A stretch of DNA of 64,000 nucleotides from contig JAEYKW010000005.1 of assembly GCA_023408075.1 (NCBI GenBank), forward strand, positions 1 to 64,000. Reading direction: 5' to 3'. Positions 16,571 to 24,845 of the stretch are shown one piece after another. Positions within the stretch are counted from its first letter, which is position 1, and each line of letters starts with the position of its first letter. The DNA comes from Bacillota bacterium. Lineage in GTDB: Bacteria > Bacillota > Clostridia > Christensenellales > SZUA-584. Both the position numbers and the translations under genes were made by a program. Under the pieces are notes generated by a model. That model saw only the letters and a list, made by a program, of their open reading frames with translations, had not been told where the DNA came from and searched no databases.

Positions 16571-17602
16571 ATGATACCAGAGGAGACGAAACGACGGTCG
16601 CGGATCGTTATGGCATTTATCATACTGATTATTCTGTTGCTCACATTGGTGGTGCTAAACATCAGCCTGGGCAGCTTTTCGGTATCTCTGGACGACATAT
16701 GGAAGGCCATCGCCCGGCAAGGCGGCGATTTGACAAGCCAAAGCATCATCTGGCAGATCCGCCTCCCGAGGCTCATTGCCGGTATCATTCTGGGCGGCGC
16801 GCTGGCGCTTTCCGGCTTTCTGCTGCAGACGTTTTTCAACAACCCGATTGCGGGGCCGTATGTGCTGGGCATATCGTCCGGGGCCAAGCTGACGGTGGCC
16901 ATTGCGATGATATCGGTGCTGGGCAACTTCAAGGCAGTCAGTTCCGTGTTTCTGATCATGGCGGCATTTGTGGGCGCGATGATCACGACAGGCTTTGTGA
17001 TACTGATGGCACGGAGGGTCAACAGGATGTCGCTGCTCATCGTCAGCGGCGTGATGGTCGGCTATATCTGCTCCGCAATCACCGATTTTCTCATTACCTT
17101 TGCCGACGATTCCAATATCGTGAACCTGCACAACTGGTCTCTCGGGAGCTTCTCGGGCATCGCGTGGGACGATGTCGGCGTGATGACGCTGGTCACGCTG
17201 GTCACGTCTGGACTGGTATTCCTCATGTCCAAGCCCATCGGTGCCTATCAGCTGGGTGAGAGCTACGCGCAGAACATGGGCGTCAACATCCGGTGGTTTC
17301 GGGTAGCGCTGATACTGCTGTCCAGCATATTGTCCGCCTGCGTCACCGCGTTTGCCGGGCCAATCTCGTTCGTGGGCATCGCGGTGCCGCATCTGGTCAA
17401 GGCCGCGCTCAAGACAGCTAAGCCAATCGTCGTGATACCGGCATGCTTTCTCGGCGGTGCGATATTCTGTCTGGCGTGCGATCTGCTGGCCCGGACAATC
17501 TTTGCGCCGACGGAGCTGAGCATCAGTTCGGTGACGGCGGTGTTCGGCGCACCGGTGGTGATCTACATCATGATGAGAAAACGGAAGACGGGTGCGGCAT
17601 GA
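16571..17602 (+). CDS. ABC transporter permease, BtuC/FecCD family
   Basis: Polytopic membrane subunit, 343 residues with about nine to ten hydrophobic segments. The start at 16571 is favoured over the ATG at 16565 because the AGGG site is then correctly spaced. Family motifs present: LPRLIAGIILGGALALSGFL near residues 60-80, NNPIAGPYVLGISSGAKL, and the ATPase-contact region GPISFVGIAVPHLVK. It overlaps the ATPase gene by four bases (ATGA). One permease gene implies a homodimeric channel, as in BtuCD. Confidence 0.93.
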   Translation: MIPEETKRRSRIVMAFIILIILLLTLVVLNISLGSFSVSLDDIWKAIARQGGDLTSQSIIWQIRLPRLIAGIILGGALALSGFLLQTFFNNPIAGPYVLGISSGAKLTVAIAMISVLGNFKAVSSVFLIMAAFVGAMITTGFVILMARRVNRMSLLIVSGVMVGYICSAITDFLITFADDSNIVNLHNWSLGSFSGIAWDDVGVMTLVTLVTSGLVFLMSKPIGAYQLGESYAQNMGVNIRWFRVALILLSSILSACVTAFAGPISFVGIAVPHLVKAALKTAKPIVVIPACFLGGAIFCLACDLLARTIFAPTELSISSVTAVFGAPVVIYIMMRKRKTGAA

Positions 17603-18741
17603 GCGAGTCATATTTCTTCCACACAGACCAGCTGACTGTGGGTTACGATGGGAAACCTCTGATCAAAGATATCCGTATCCAGCTGAACAGAGGACAGATA
17701 CTGACGCTGATCGGGCCGAACGGTTCGGGCAAAACCACGATACTCAAGAGCATCACGAAGTATCTGAAGAGCCTTTATGGTGCCGTTTATATCGACAACC
17801 GCTCTCTTGATGATATGACAAATAAGGATCTGTCATACAAGGTGGCCGTGGTGCTGACTGAAAAACTGAAAACGGAACTCATGACCTGCGAGGATGTGGT
17901 GGGGACGGGTCGTTATCCATACACAGGGCGGCTGGGCATCCTCTCCGAACAGGATCGCAGCAAGATACGGGAAGCCATGGATTTGGTAGACATCTGGGGC
18001 TTGCGCGACCGCGATTTCACACAGATCAGCGACGGACAGCGGCAGCGTGTGCTGCTCGCAAGAGCCATTTGCCAGGAGCCGCAGATCATCGTGCTGGACG
18101 AGCCGACCTCTTTTCTTGATATCCGCTATCAGCTGGAGCTGCTGAGTATTCTCCAAAATCTGGCCAAGGCCCGCGATATCTCAGTGATCATGTCACTGCA
18201 CGAGCTGGACTTGGCGCAAAAGATATCTGACATCGTGGTATGCGTTAAGGGTGACCACATTGCCCATTATGGCACACCGCAGGAGACATTTCAGCGGGAA
18301 CTCATCCATCCGCTTTACGGCCTGACCAACGGCAGCTATAATCCGCTGTTCGGCAGCGTGGAGATGGGCAGGCCGCAGGGGGAACCCCGCATATTCGTAA
18401 TTGCGGGCGGCGGCACCGGCATCGAGACTTACCGCGCGCTACAAAAGCAGGGTCTGCCGTTTATAACGGGTATACTGCACGAGAACGATGTTGATTTTCA
18501 GCTTGCCCGTGATCTTGCGGGTGAAGTGCTAATCGAGAAGAGTTTTGAGAAAATAAGCGATGATACCTATCAAAGCGCACTGAAAAAGCTGAAAGCCTGC
18601 GATTGGGTAATCAATTGCCTCAAAAGCTATGGAGCTATGAATAGGCGGAATAAAGAGCTTCTGAATGCAGCAGTATTCCTCGGGTTGAAAGTTGCCGATA
18701 ACGCTGACGCTTTATGCAAATTGAAGCTTCAGGGCCAATAA
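17599..18741 (+). CDS. ABC transporter ATPase with extra C-terminal domain
   Basis: Energises the preceding permease. 380 residues from the ATG at 17599. The ATPase core has Walker A GPNGSGKT (39-46), signature ISDGQRQR (143-150), Walker B IIVLDEPTS (163-171) and H-loop His201. FecE/BtuD proteins usually stop near 250-270 residues. Here about 120 more follow, opening with PRIFVIAGGGTGIETYRAL (263-281), a Rossmann-like glycine motif, and including CDWVINCLKSYGAMNRRNKE. The extension may sense a ligand or set activity; its role is not known to me. Last gene of the riboswitch-controlled operon. No strong terminator is visible in the 244 bases after it. Confidence 0.92.
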   Translation: MSESYFFHTDQLTVGYDGKPLIKDIRIQLNRGQILTLIGPNGSGKTTILKSITKYLKSLYGAVYIDNRSLDDMTNKDLSYKVAVVLTEKLKTELMTCEDVVGTGRYPYTGRLGILSEQDRSKIREAMDLVDIWGLRDRDFTQISDGQRQRVLLARAICQEPQIIVLDEPTSFLDIRYQLELLSILQNLAKARDISVIMSLHELDLAQKISDIVVCVKGDHIAHYGTPQETFQRELIHPLYGLTNGSYNPLFGSVEMGRPQGEPRIFVIAGGGTGIETYRALQKQGLPFITGILHENDVDFQLARDLAGEVLIEKSFEKISDDTYQSALKKLKACDWVINCLKSYGAMNRRNKELLNAAVFLGLKVADNADALCKLKLQGQ

Positions 18742-18985
18742 AAGTGACGGGTGTCATTACACGCAAAACCGGAGCTCCCGTCTTCAACACATAAATCCAA
18801 TCTTTTTTGATTCTACGCGAATTGAATGCATGCCTCGCCCATTCCCTCTGGATAAGGCGTATTTTCCAGTAATGTTTTACTTCACTGCCGGGGAGGACCA
18901 TTACAATAGTTCGATTTATTTAACTTATTTAAAAGATCAAATCAAATACTATCGGCTGACCAAGTATACATAAATGAGTCTTATA

Positions 18986-19816
18986 TTATGTATACAATGA
19001 TATTAGTTTTTTAACATAGTCCAAACTGGCTATCAAATCCACCATAGCGTCGCGTTCGTAAGAATGGTCATGGTCCGCCACAATCCATTTAGGGTTGCAA
19101 TCAAGTATTTTTGGCATAAGCATCGCAAAATTCATAACCCCATAACCGGTAGGCCTAAACTCAAAGTCGGCGTATTCTTTTCCTCCACGTTTATTCCCCA
19201 GTATACTTGCGCACCGAAGCTCAAGAGGGCCTGACGCATAGTAATCTTTCATATGTATATTGGGGCAGCGGTCTCGATACTTCTCGAGATAGTATGCAGG
19301 GTCTCCACCGCCCAGTGCAATCCATCCAAGATCGGGTTGAAACGAAAGATATTCAGGCGGTATTGTATCCAGCAGCACCTCCAATATAGGTTTGCCGTCT
19401 ACCTTTTCAATCAAATCGAAGCCTTGATTATGATAAAGCAACTGCATGCCCGACTTTTTGCATTGAGTGCTGATCCGCACGATCTGCTCCGTGGCTTCTG
19501 GAAAATAGGCTGCGCCCGGAAGCTTGTCCTCCGGTATACAGTCAATTGTGATATACGGCATACCGAGTATCGCGTGCTCTTCGATAATCTTATCCGTTTC
19601 CGATACAAATTGATCATAAGGTATATGGTCGCACAAAACCTGTATTCCTATTTCATCGCACTTCTTTCGGAGCGTCGTTGAGTCTACTCCGAACATGCCA
19701 AACAGCTCAACACCATCAAAGCCGCAGCCCGCAATTTTTTCAAGTACACCCAAAAGGTCGGTTTGGCATATGTTGCGTAATAAAAATGTCGGGGACCCAA
19801 CCAGTATCGATTTCAT
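18986..19816 (-). CDS. Sugar phosphate isomerase/epimerase-like TIM-barrel protein
   Basis: 276 residues of the xylose-isomerase-like TIM-barrel superfamily. Visible features: GCGFDGVELFGMFG after the first strand, YHNQGFDL, SFQPDLGWIALGG, HMKDYY and WIVADHDHSYERDA, which place acidic and histidine residues where the divalent metal normally binds. Such proteins isomerise or epimerise keto sugars or cyclitols; the substrate cannot be read from sequence. GGAGG precedes the start. It is the last gene of the minus-strand sugar-acid cluster, 17 bases after the PfkB kinase gene. Confidence 0.82.
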   Translation of the reverse strand: MKSILVGSPTFLLRNICQTDLLGVLEKIAGCGFDGVELFGMFGVDSTTLRKKCDEIGIQVLCDHIPYDQFVSETDKIIEEHAILGMPYITIDCIPEDKLPGAAYFPEATEQIVRISTQCKKSGMQLLYHNQGFDLIEKVDGKPILEVLLDTIPPEYLSFQPDLGWIALGGGDPAYYLEKYRDRCPNIHMKDYYASGPLELRCASILGNKRGGKEYADFEFRPTGYGVMNFAMLMPKILDCNPKWIVADHDHSYERDAMVDLIASLDYVKKLISLYT

Positions 19817-19833
19817 TTGTCTCCTCCTGAAAT

Positions 19834-20910
19834 TTAACGTTTAACACGTGCGTTGCCCTGCCAAATACTCCATATCTGTTCTTCGTCTGCAGGTGTGGCA
19901 TAATCCAGAAGCAGTGTCGCAACAAAAGCGCCGCTGGCCCAACCGAACTGTATCCATTTATTCGGCTCCCACTTTTTCGCGATGCCGTACAGTAAACCAC
20001 CTACAAAGCCGTCACCGCCTCCTATACGATCAAGTACAGATATCTCCTGAGGCTCGACGATATGCCAATCATCGCCTTCCAGCATGATCGCGCCCCAAAG
20101 ATGACGGTTTGTGCTGATCACTTGCCTTAACGTCGTCGCGAATACTGACACGCCGGGTAAGCCTTTTTTAACTTCTGTGATCATGGCCTTGAAGCTGTCG
20201 ATTTTGGACACGATATCCTTGCCGCCCGCTTCAGGCCCTCTGGCCTTAAGGCAAAGCTGAAAATCTTCCTCGTTGCCCACAAGTATATCCGATGCCGACG
20301 CTATTTGCATGAACACATCGGCAAGCTCTTCCTCACGGTTTTCCCAGAATGACGCGCGGTAATTCAAATCGAAGCTGATTAATGTGCCGTGTTTTTTAGC
20401 CGCTTTGGCCAGCTCCAAACAGAATAGACTTGTTTCCTTCGATAGTGCGGCAATCAGCCCGGACAGATGCAGCATCTGCACGCCGTCCTGTCCAAACAGC
20501 GCTTCAAGATCAAAGTCGTCTACACAAAGCGTTCTGCCAACCTCCCCAGCCCTGTCGTTGTGAACACGCGGACCGCGCGCGCCGTATCCGCTGTCTGCAA
20601 TATTAAACTGATGGCGGTATCCCCAAGGACCTCCTTGTTCGACATCTCGCCCCTCATAGTCCATATTCCTGCTTCTCAGGTTGCTTTTGATCATCGCGGA
20701 AATCGGGCTGTCCTTGACGAATTTGGTCAGCACCTTGACGGGCATGCCAAGGTGCGACATGACACTGGCCACATTCGATTCGGCACTTGTCACCTGCATT
20801 AAAAAGGTTGTACTGGTTGGTACTGGCTGGCCCGCCTGCGGCGTCATGCGCACACCTATACTGGTCGGAACAACCAGCGAATATTTCGCATCCTTACGAA
20901 TCGTTTTCAT
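19834..20910 (-). CDS. PfkB-family sugar kinase, 2-keto-3-deoxygluconate kinase-like
   Basis: Start at the ATG 20908-20910, with GGAGG seven bases upstream; 358 residues. PfkB hallmarks are the early SAESNVASVMSHLGMPVKVLTK (substrate-side region), the ISFDLNYR motif typical of KDG kinases near residue 180, LVGNEEDF, and the signature DRIGGGDGFVGGLLYGI near residue 300, with the catalytic aspartate in GGGD (the usual form is GAGD). The predicted substrate is 2-dehydro-3-deoxygluconate, which would be fed by gluconate or mannonate dehydration. No KDPG aldolase or sugar-acid dehydratase is in the window, so the pathway is incomplete here. Confidence 0.87.
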   Translation of the reverse strand: MKTIRKDAKYSLVVPTSIGVRMTPQAGQPVPTSTTFLMQVTSAESNVASVMSHLGMPVKVLTKFVKDSPISAMIKSNLRSRNMDYEGRDVEQGGPWGYRHQFNIADSGYGARGPRVHNDRAGEVGRTLCVDDFDLEALFGQDGVQMLHLSGLIAALSKETSLFCLELAKAAKKHGTLISFDLNYRASFWENREEELADVFMQIASASDILVGNEEDFQLCLKARGPEAGGKDIVSKIDSFKAMITEVKKGLPGVSVFATTLRQVISTNRHLWGAIMLEGDDWHIVEPQEISVLDRIGGGDGFVGGLLYGIAKKWEPNKWIQFGWASGAFVATLLLDYATPADEEQIWSIWQGNARVKR

Positions 20911-20925
20911 CAAAAGGCCTCCTTG

Positions 20926-22212
20926 CTAAAATCCTGCTCCCAATTGTTTATATATCCAAAGCCCAAGAGCAGGGTTGTTGATATAAAATATCTCTTCACC
21001 GTCTTCCAGTGTGTTATATCCGTTTCTGAGCTTATTGGGGTCGTATTTTTTTACAGCCTCGTCATAGTCCATAAAAGAAAACCCTGCACCTTCTACCTCT
21101 TCGCGAGTAAGCTTTTTCACGGCATAAGCAATTGAAAACCTGCCATCGGACGAACCGTGTATCAGATGAGCCGCTACAGACAAATTGCCTCGGAGGTCTT
21201 CGTTTTGCGCACTCATTTCCAGCACACGGTCTCTGCCCACATAACCATATTTTCGGATCAGTGCGTCGTTGTTGACGTCCTCACCAAACTTTGAAACGCC
21301 CGGTGCCAGTATCACCAGCTCTCCGCCGTCCTCAATCGCCATTCTGGTACGGTAAATTCCTTTGTTGCCCAACCATGTGCTTTTAAATTCCGCATCGTCC
21401 AGATAGACAACGATCTTATGAATGGGCTTTTGAACAAGAGTCAGGTTCATCTTTTGGCTCAGCGAAACGGCCTGCTCAAACAAGCTTCTGCGCCTCCCTA
21501 TATACAACCCGTGTATTCTCGCTCTGCCCCCGTGCTCCGTCGTAACCGTCAGGACGTAGCTCAAGGGAATATTCGTCAAAAAGTGCTGTTCAACATAATC
21601 AAATACATCGCGCACCGGCGAGTGATCACGCCCCATAATTCGTTCCATGCCGAATACAGCTCCCAGCATGTGCGATTTGTCGATCATATCCTTTCCGCCG
21701 CAGCCTACGAGCAGATTCTTCGTGTAATTGGCCATGCCCACAACCTCATGCGGAACAACCTGTCCAATAGAAATAACGCGGTCATACGATTTATCTAAAA
21801 GCAGGCAGTTGATTTCAACGGTAATGGACTCACTGAAAAACCCACCGGAAATGGACGAAACATATGATCCTGGTACTTCCCCGATTTTCTGAACACTTGT
21901 CCGCCAGTTATGCACCTTAAAACAGCTCTTTGGTATACCATCCCCAAAGAATTTCGCAATTTCTTCGTCACTCATGGGCTCATGCGTGCCGAGCGCGGGC
22001 AGTATATCGATCGTACATGTATCTTTTAGCAGTCTGTACAGCATCGCCGTAATCTGACCCGCACCCGAATGCATGCGTGTCATATCAGGGGGTATCAGAA
22101 GAATCTTCTTAAGTGTGTTTCTCTCGTCCGCTATTGAATCGTTCAGTGCGTTGAATATCGTATCCTGAGAAATACCACATACGCTATCGCAAACAACCGT
22201 CGTTTCTTTCAT
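20926..22212 (-). CDS. LarA-like nickel-pincer racemase/epimerase
   Basis: 428 residues of the lactate racemase LarA family, which uses a nickel pincer nucleotide to racemise or epimerise 2-hydroxy acids. PDMTR (42-46), ALGTHEPM with His77, PHEVVGM with His155, the cofactor lysine in YTKNLL (Lys165) and KSHMLG with His181 are all present. The His155-Lys165-His181 spacing of 10 and 16 equals that of His174-Lys184-His200 in Lactiplantibacillus LarA. LarA homologues include a D-gluconate 2-epimerase, so gluconate/mannonate interconversion is an attractive guess beside 6-phosphogluconate and KDG genes. The cofactor genes larB, larC and larE are not in the window. Confidence 0.88.
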   Translation of the reverse strand: MKETTVVCDSVCGISQDTIFNALNDSIADERNTLKKILLIPPDMTRMHSGAGQITAMLYRLLKDTCTIDILPALGTHEPMSDEEIAKFFGDGIPKSCFKVHNWRTSVQKIGEVPGSYVSSISGGFFSESITVEINCLLLDKSYDRVISIGQVVPHEVVGMANYTKNLLVGCGGKDMIDKSHMLGAVFGMERIMGRDHSPVRDVFDYVEQHFLTNIPLSYVLTVTTEHGGRARIHGLYIGRRRSLFEQAVSLSQKMNLTLVQKPIHKIVVYLDDAEFKSTWLGNKGIYRTRMAIEDGGELVILAPGVSKFGEDVNNDALIRKYGYVGRDRVLEMSAQNEDLRGNLSVAAHLIHGSSDGRFSIAYAVKKLTREEVEGAGFSFMDYDEAVKKYDPNKLRNGYNTLEDGEEIFYINNPALGLWIYKQLGAGF

Positions 22213-22251
22213 AGCTGTACAATCTCCCCGAATACCTGTTGCGTTCCTGTT

Positions 22252-23706
22252 TTATACATTGTACGTCGACGCAGATGTGTCTCCGCCTTCCCCCGTCCAG
22301 TTTGTATGAAAAAACTTGCCCCGGGGCGCATCGAGCCTCTCATAGGTATGCGCACCGAAATAGTCCCGCTGTGCCTGCAAAAGATTTGCCGGAAGAAACT
22401 CGCTCGTATATCCGTCGAAGTAGTTAAGTGCGGAACACAGTGCAGCCACAGGTACGCCGTGCCGAACCGCAACCGCTGCCACGTTTCGCCACGCGGGTAC
22501 GAGGTCCTCTATCGTCGCCTTGAAATACGGATCGAGCAACAGGTTCGTCAGCTCCGGTTCTTTTTCAAATGCTTCCTTGATCTTGCCCAAAAATACACTC
22601 CGTATGATACATCCTCCACGCCACGTCAGCGCTATTCCGCCGTAATTCAAATTCCAGCCATAAGTCTTGGCTGCCGCACTCATAAGCGTATATCCTTGTG
22701 CATAAGATATTATCTTTGCAGCGTAAAGCGCTTGCTTTATATCCTTTATGAACTCCTTCTTATCGCCTTCATAGGTCTGCTTCTGTTTTGCAAATACGCT
22801 GGATGCCGCTGTACGTTCATCTTTCATCGCCGACAAGCAGCGTGCGAAAACCGCCTCGCCAATGAGCGTCAATGGTACGCCTTCGTCCAGCGCCGTGATG
22901 CCCGTCCATTTTCCGGTGCCCTTCTGCCCCGCCGTGTCCAATATCTTATCAACGAGTGGTTTCCCATCCAAATCCTTATAGGCCAGTATATCGCTCGTAA
23001 TTTCTACGAGGTAGCTGTCAAGCTCTCCTTTATTCCACTCTTTGAATACTTCGTGCATCTCATCAGCACTCATATTCAGGATATCACGCATCAACATATA
23101 CGCTTCGCATATCAGCTGCATATCGCCGTATTCTATGCCATTATGCACCATCTTAACAAAATGACCGGCTCCGTTTTCGCCAACCCAGTCGCAGCACGGG
23201 CTTCCATCTTCTACTTTGGCGCACACCGCCTGGAATATCGGTTTAACGTATGGCCATGCCTCCTGAGATCCACCCGGCATTATGGACGGACCTTTAAGCG
23301 CGCCTTCCTCACCACCCGACACTCCCGTACCTACGTACAGCATCCCCTGACTCTCCACATAGGCCGTACGCCGAATCGTATCCGGAAAATGCGAGTTACC
23401 TCCATCTATAATAATGTCGCCTTTATCAAGCAACGGCAGCAGCTTTTCGATGAATTCGTCTACGGCTGCTCCTGCTTTGACCATCAGCATGACCTTTCGC
23501 GGTTTCTCAAGCTGCGCCACGAACTCCTCCAGCGAATGCGCGCCCCGGATGTTTTTGCCCTTTGCGCGCCCTTCCAGGAAATCTATAACCTTTTGCTCCG
23601 TGCGGTTGTATACGCTTACCGTAAATCCCTTGCACTCCATGTTGAGCACCAGATTCTCACCCATAACCGCGAGACCTATTATACCTATATGACTCTTCTT
23701 AACCAT
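22252..23706 (-). CDS. gnd: 6-phosphogluconate dehydrogenase, decarboxylating
   Basis: Oxidises 6-phosphogluconate to ribulose 5-phosphate and CO2. I start at the ATG 23704-23706 behind AAAGGA, giving 484 residues beginning MVKKSHIGIIGLAVMGENL. Shows the Rossmann motif GIIGLAVMGENLVLN, IIDGGNSHFPDT, the catalytic region GAGHFVKMVHNGIEYGD and the signature ILDTAGQKGTGKW. The length matches the long dimeric form. It sits between a lactonase and a LarA-like enzyme, so it serves a gluconate-type catabolic set rather than only the general pentose phosphate route. Confidence 0.96.
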   Translation of the reverse strand: MVKKSHIGIIGLAVMGENLVLNMECKGFTVSVYNRTEQKVIDFLEGRAKGKNIRGAHSLEEFVAQLEKPRKVMLMVKAGAAVDEFIEKLLPLLDKGDIIIDGGNSHFPDTIRRTAYVESQGMLYVGTGVSGGEEGALKGPSIMPGGSQEAWPYVKPIFQAVCAKVEDGSPCCDWVGENGAGHFVKMVHNGIEYGDMQLICEAYMLMRDILNMSADEMHEVFKEWNKGELDSYLVEITSDILAYKDLDGKPLVDKILDTAGQKGTGKWTGITALDEGVPLTLIGEAVFARCLSAMKDERTAASSVFAKQKQTYEGDKKEFIKDIKQALYAAKIISYAQGYTLMSAAAKTYGWNLNYGGIALTWRGGCIIRSVFLGKIKEAFEKEPELTNLLLDPYFKATIEDLVPAWRNVAAVAVRHGVPVAALCSALNYFDGYTSEFLPANLLQAQRDYFGAHTYERLDAPRGKFFHTNWTGEGGDTSASTYNV

Positions 23707-23732
23707 TCGTATTTCCTTTCTATCAATAAAGC

Positions 23733-24836
23733 CTAAAACATATACGGCCGTACGCAAACCGGAGTCGGCACCGAAAATTCCGATGCATATTCCAGAATCC
23801 CCGTGTCCGGCAGTATACGGAAAGTAACAATCGAATCACTGTCCTGATTCGCACACAGAAGATACCTGCCGGTGGGGTCTATCGCAAAATTGCGTGGCGT
23901 TCTGCCGCCGCACGGCTGACATCCCGCATAGGAAAGCAAGCCTGTGGTCTCATCAATTTTGTATATTATGATGCTGTCGTGGCCGCGATTGGAGCCATAC
24001 AGAAACCTCCCATCGGGCGCAATATGCAGGTCAGCGCACGTATTATTCTGTAAATCAGCACCGTCCGGCAGTGATGATACGCTTTGAAGTGCTGTCATGC
24101 CTCCATCTTGCTCCGAGTAAGACAGCACATCTATCGTTGAATCAAGTTCATTGATAAGATAACAGTATTGACCTGACGCGCCGAACGCGCAGTGCCTTGG
24201 GCCCGCCCCTACCCGGCCTTTGTAAAACGGCTTGCCTGCCGGTTCAATCCTGCCGGTCGCAGCGTCATAATTGTACACAACAAGCTGATCAATACCCAAA
24301 TCAGGAACCAGCACATATCTGCCCTCAGGCGTAAACACCACCGAATGCGCATGAGGGCCGGTCTGCCTCACCGGATTCACGCTTGAGCCGGCATGCTGCA
24401 AAAATTGTTTTCTTGTCAAGCTGCCACACTCTGTGTCAAGCACGCAAATGCTGCCACTCATAAAATTAGCCACATAAATATGTTTTTGCTGCGCATCAAT
24501 CTCTACATAGCATGGATCGGTACCACCCGTGCCCTTTTGATCCACAAAATCGAGCGAACCACCAGCGTTGACCCGGAAAGAGCTTACCGCTCCTTGCATA
24601 TCCCCGTCGTACTCCTTCAGCTCGTTTACCGAATAAAGGTACTCGTGGCGGTCGTCCATTGCCACATATGACGGATTGACCACACCTTCTGCGATATGCC
24701 TCTCTTCCAGCTCACCGGTCTCCATATCCAGCTCGAGCGTGTATATGCCTTTTCCTTTGCCTTCCAGCACAAATCCGGTCCCAAACCTGACCGGCTGAGT
24801 ATAAGTCCCAACAAATACGAGCATTTTCGGTTTCAT
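23733..24836 (-). CDS. Lactonase, seven-bladed beta-propeller (6-phosphogluconolactonase type)
   Basis: 367 residues of the Pgl-type beta-propeller lactonase family. Repeated blade motifs are visible, such as NPSYVAMDDRHEYLYSVNE, DPCYVEIDAQQKHIYVAN, GPHAHSVVFTPEGRYVLVPD, GPRHCAFGASGQYCYLINE and RNFAIDPTGRYLLCAN. It has no signal peptide, so it is cytoplasmic. Immediately upstream of gnd (26-base gap), it would open gluconolactone or its phosphate. Action on another sugar lactone is possible. GAGAGG precedes the start. Confidence 0.88.
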   Translation of the reverse strand: MKPKMLVFVGTYTQPVRFGTGFVLEGKGKGIYTLELDMETGELEERHIAEGVVNPSYVAMDDRHEYLYSVNELKEYDGDMQGAVSSFRVNAGGSLDFVDQKGTGGTDPCYVEIDAQQKHIYVANFMSGSICVLDTECGSLTRKQFLQHAGSSVNPVRQTGPHAHSVVFTPEGRYVLVPDLGIDQLVVYNYDAATGRIEPAGKPFYKGRVGAGPRHCAFGASGQYCYLINELDSTIDVLSYSEQDGGMTALQSVSSLPDGADLQNNTCADLHIAPDGRFLYGSNRGHDSIIIYKIDETTGLLSYAGCQPCGGRTPRNFAIDPTGRYLLCANQDSDSIVTFRILPDTGILEYASEFSVPTPVCVRPYMF

Positions 24837-24845
24837 AAGTCCCTC

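Noticed and set aside
12389..18760. A 12-base match (GACGGGTGTCAT) between the cbiL leader and the end of the transporter operon
   Set aside because: Matches of this length are expected by chance in 64 kb on two strands.
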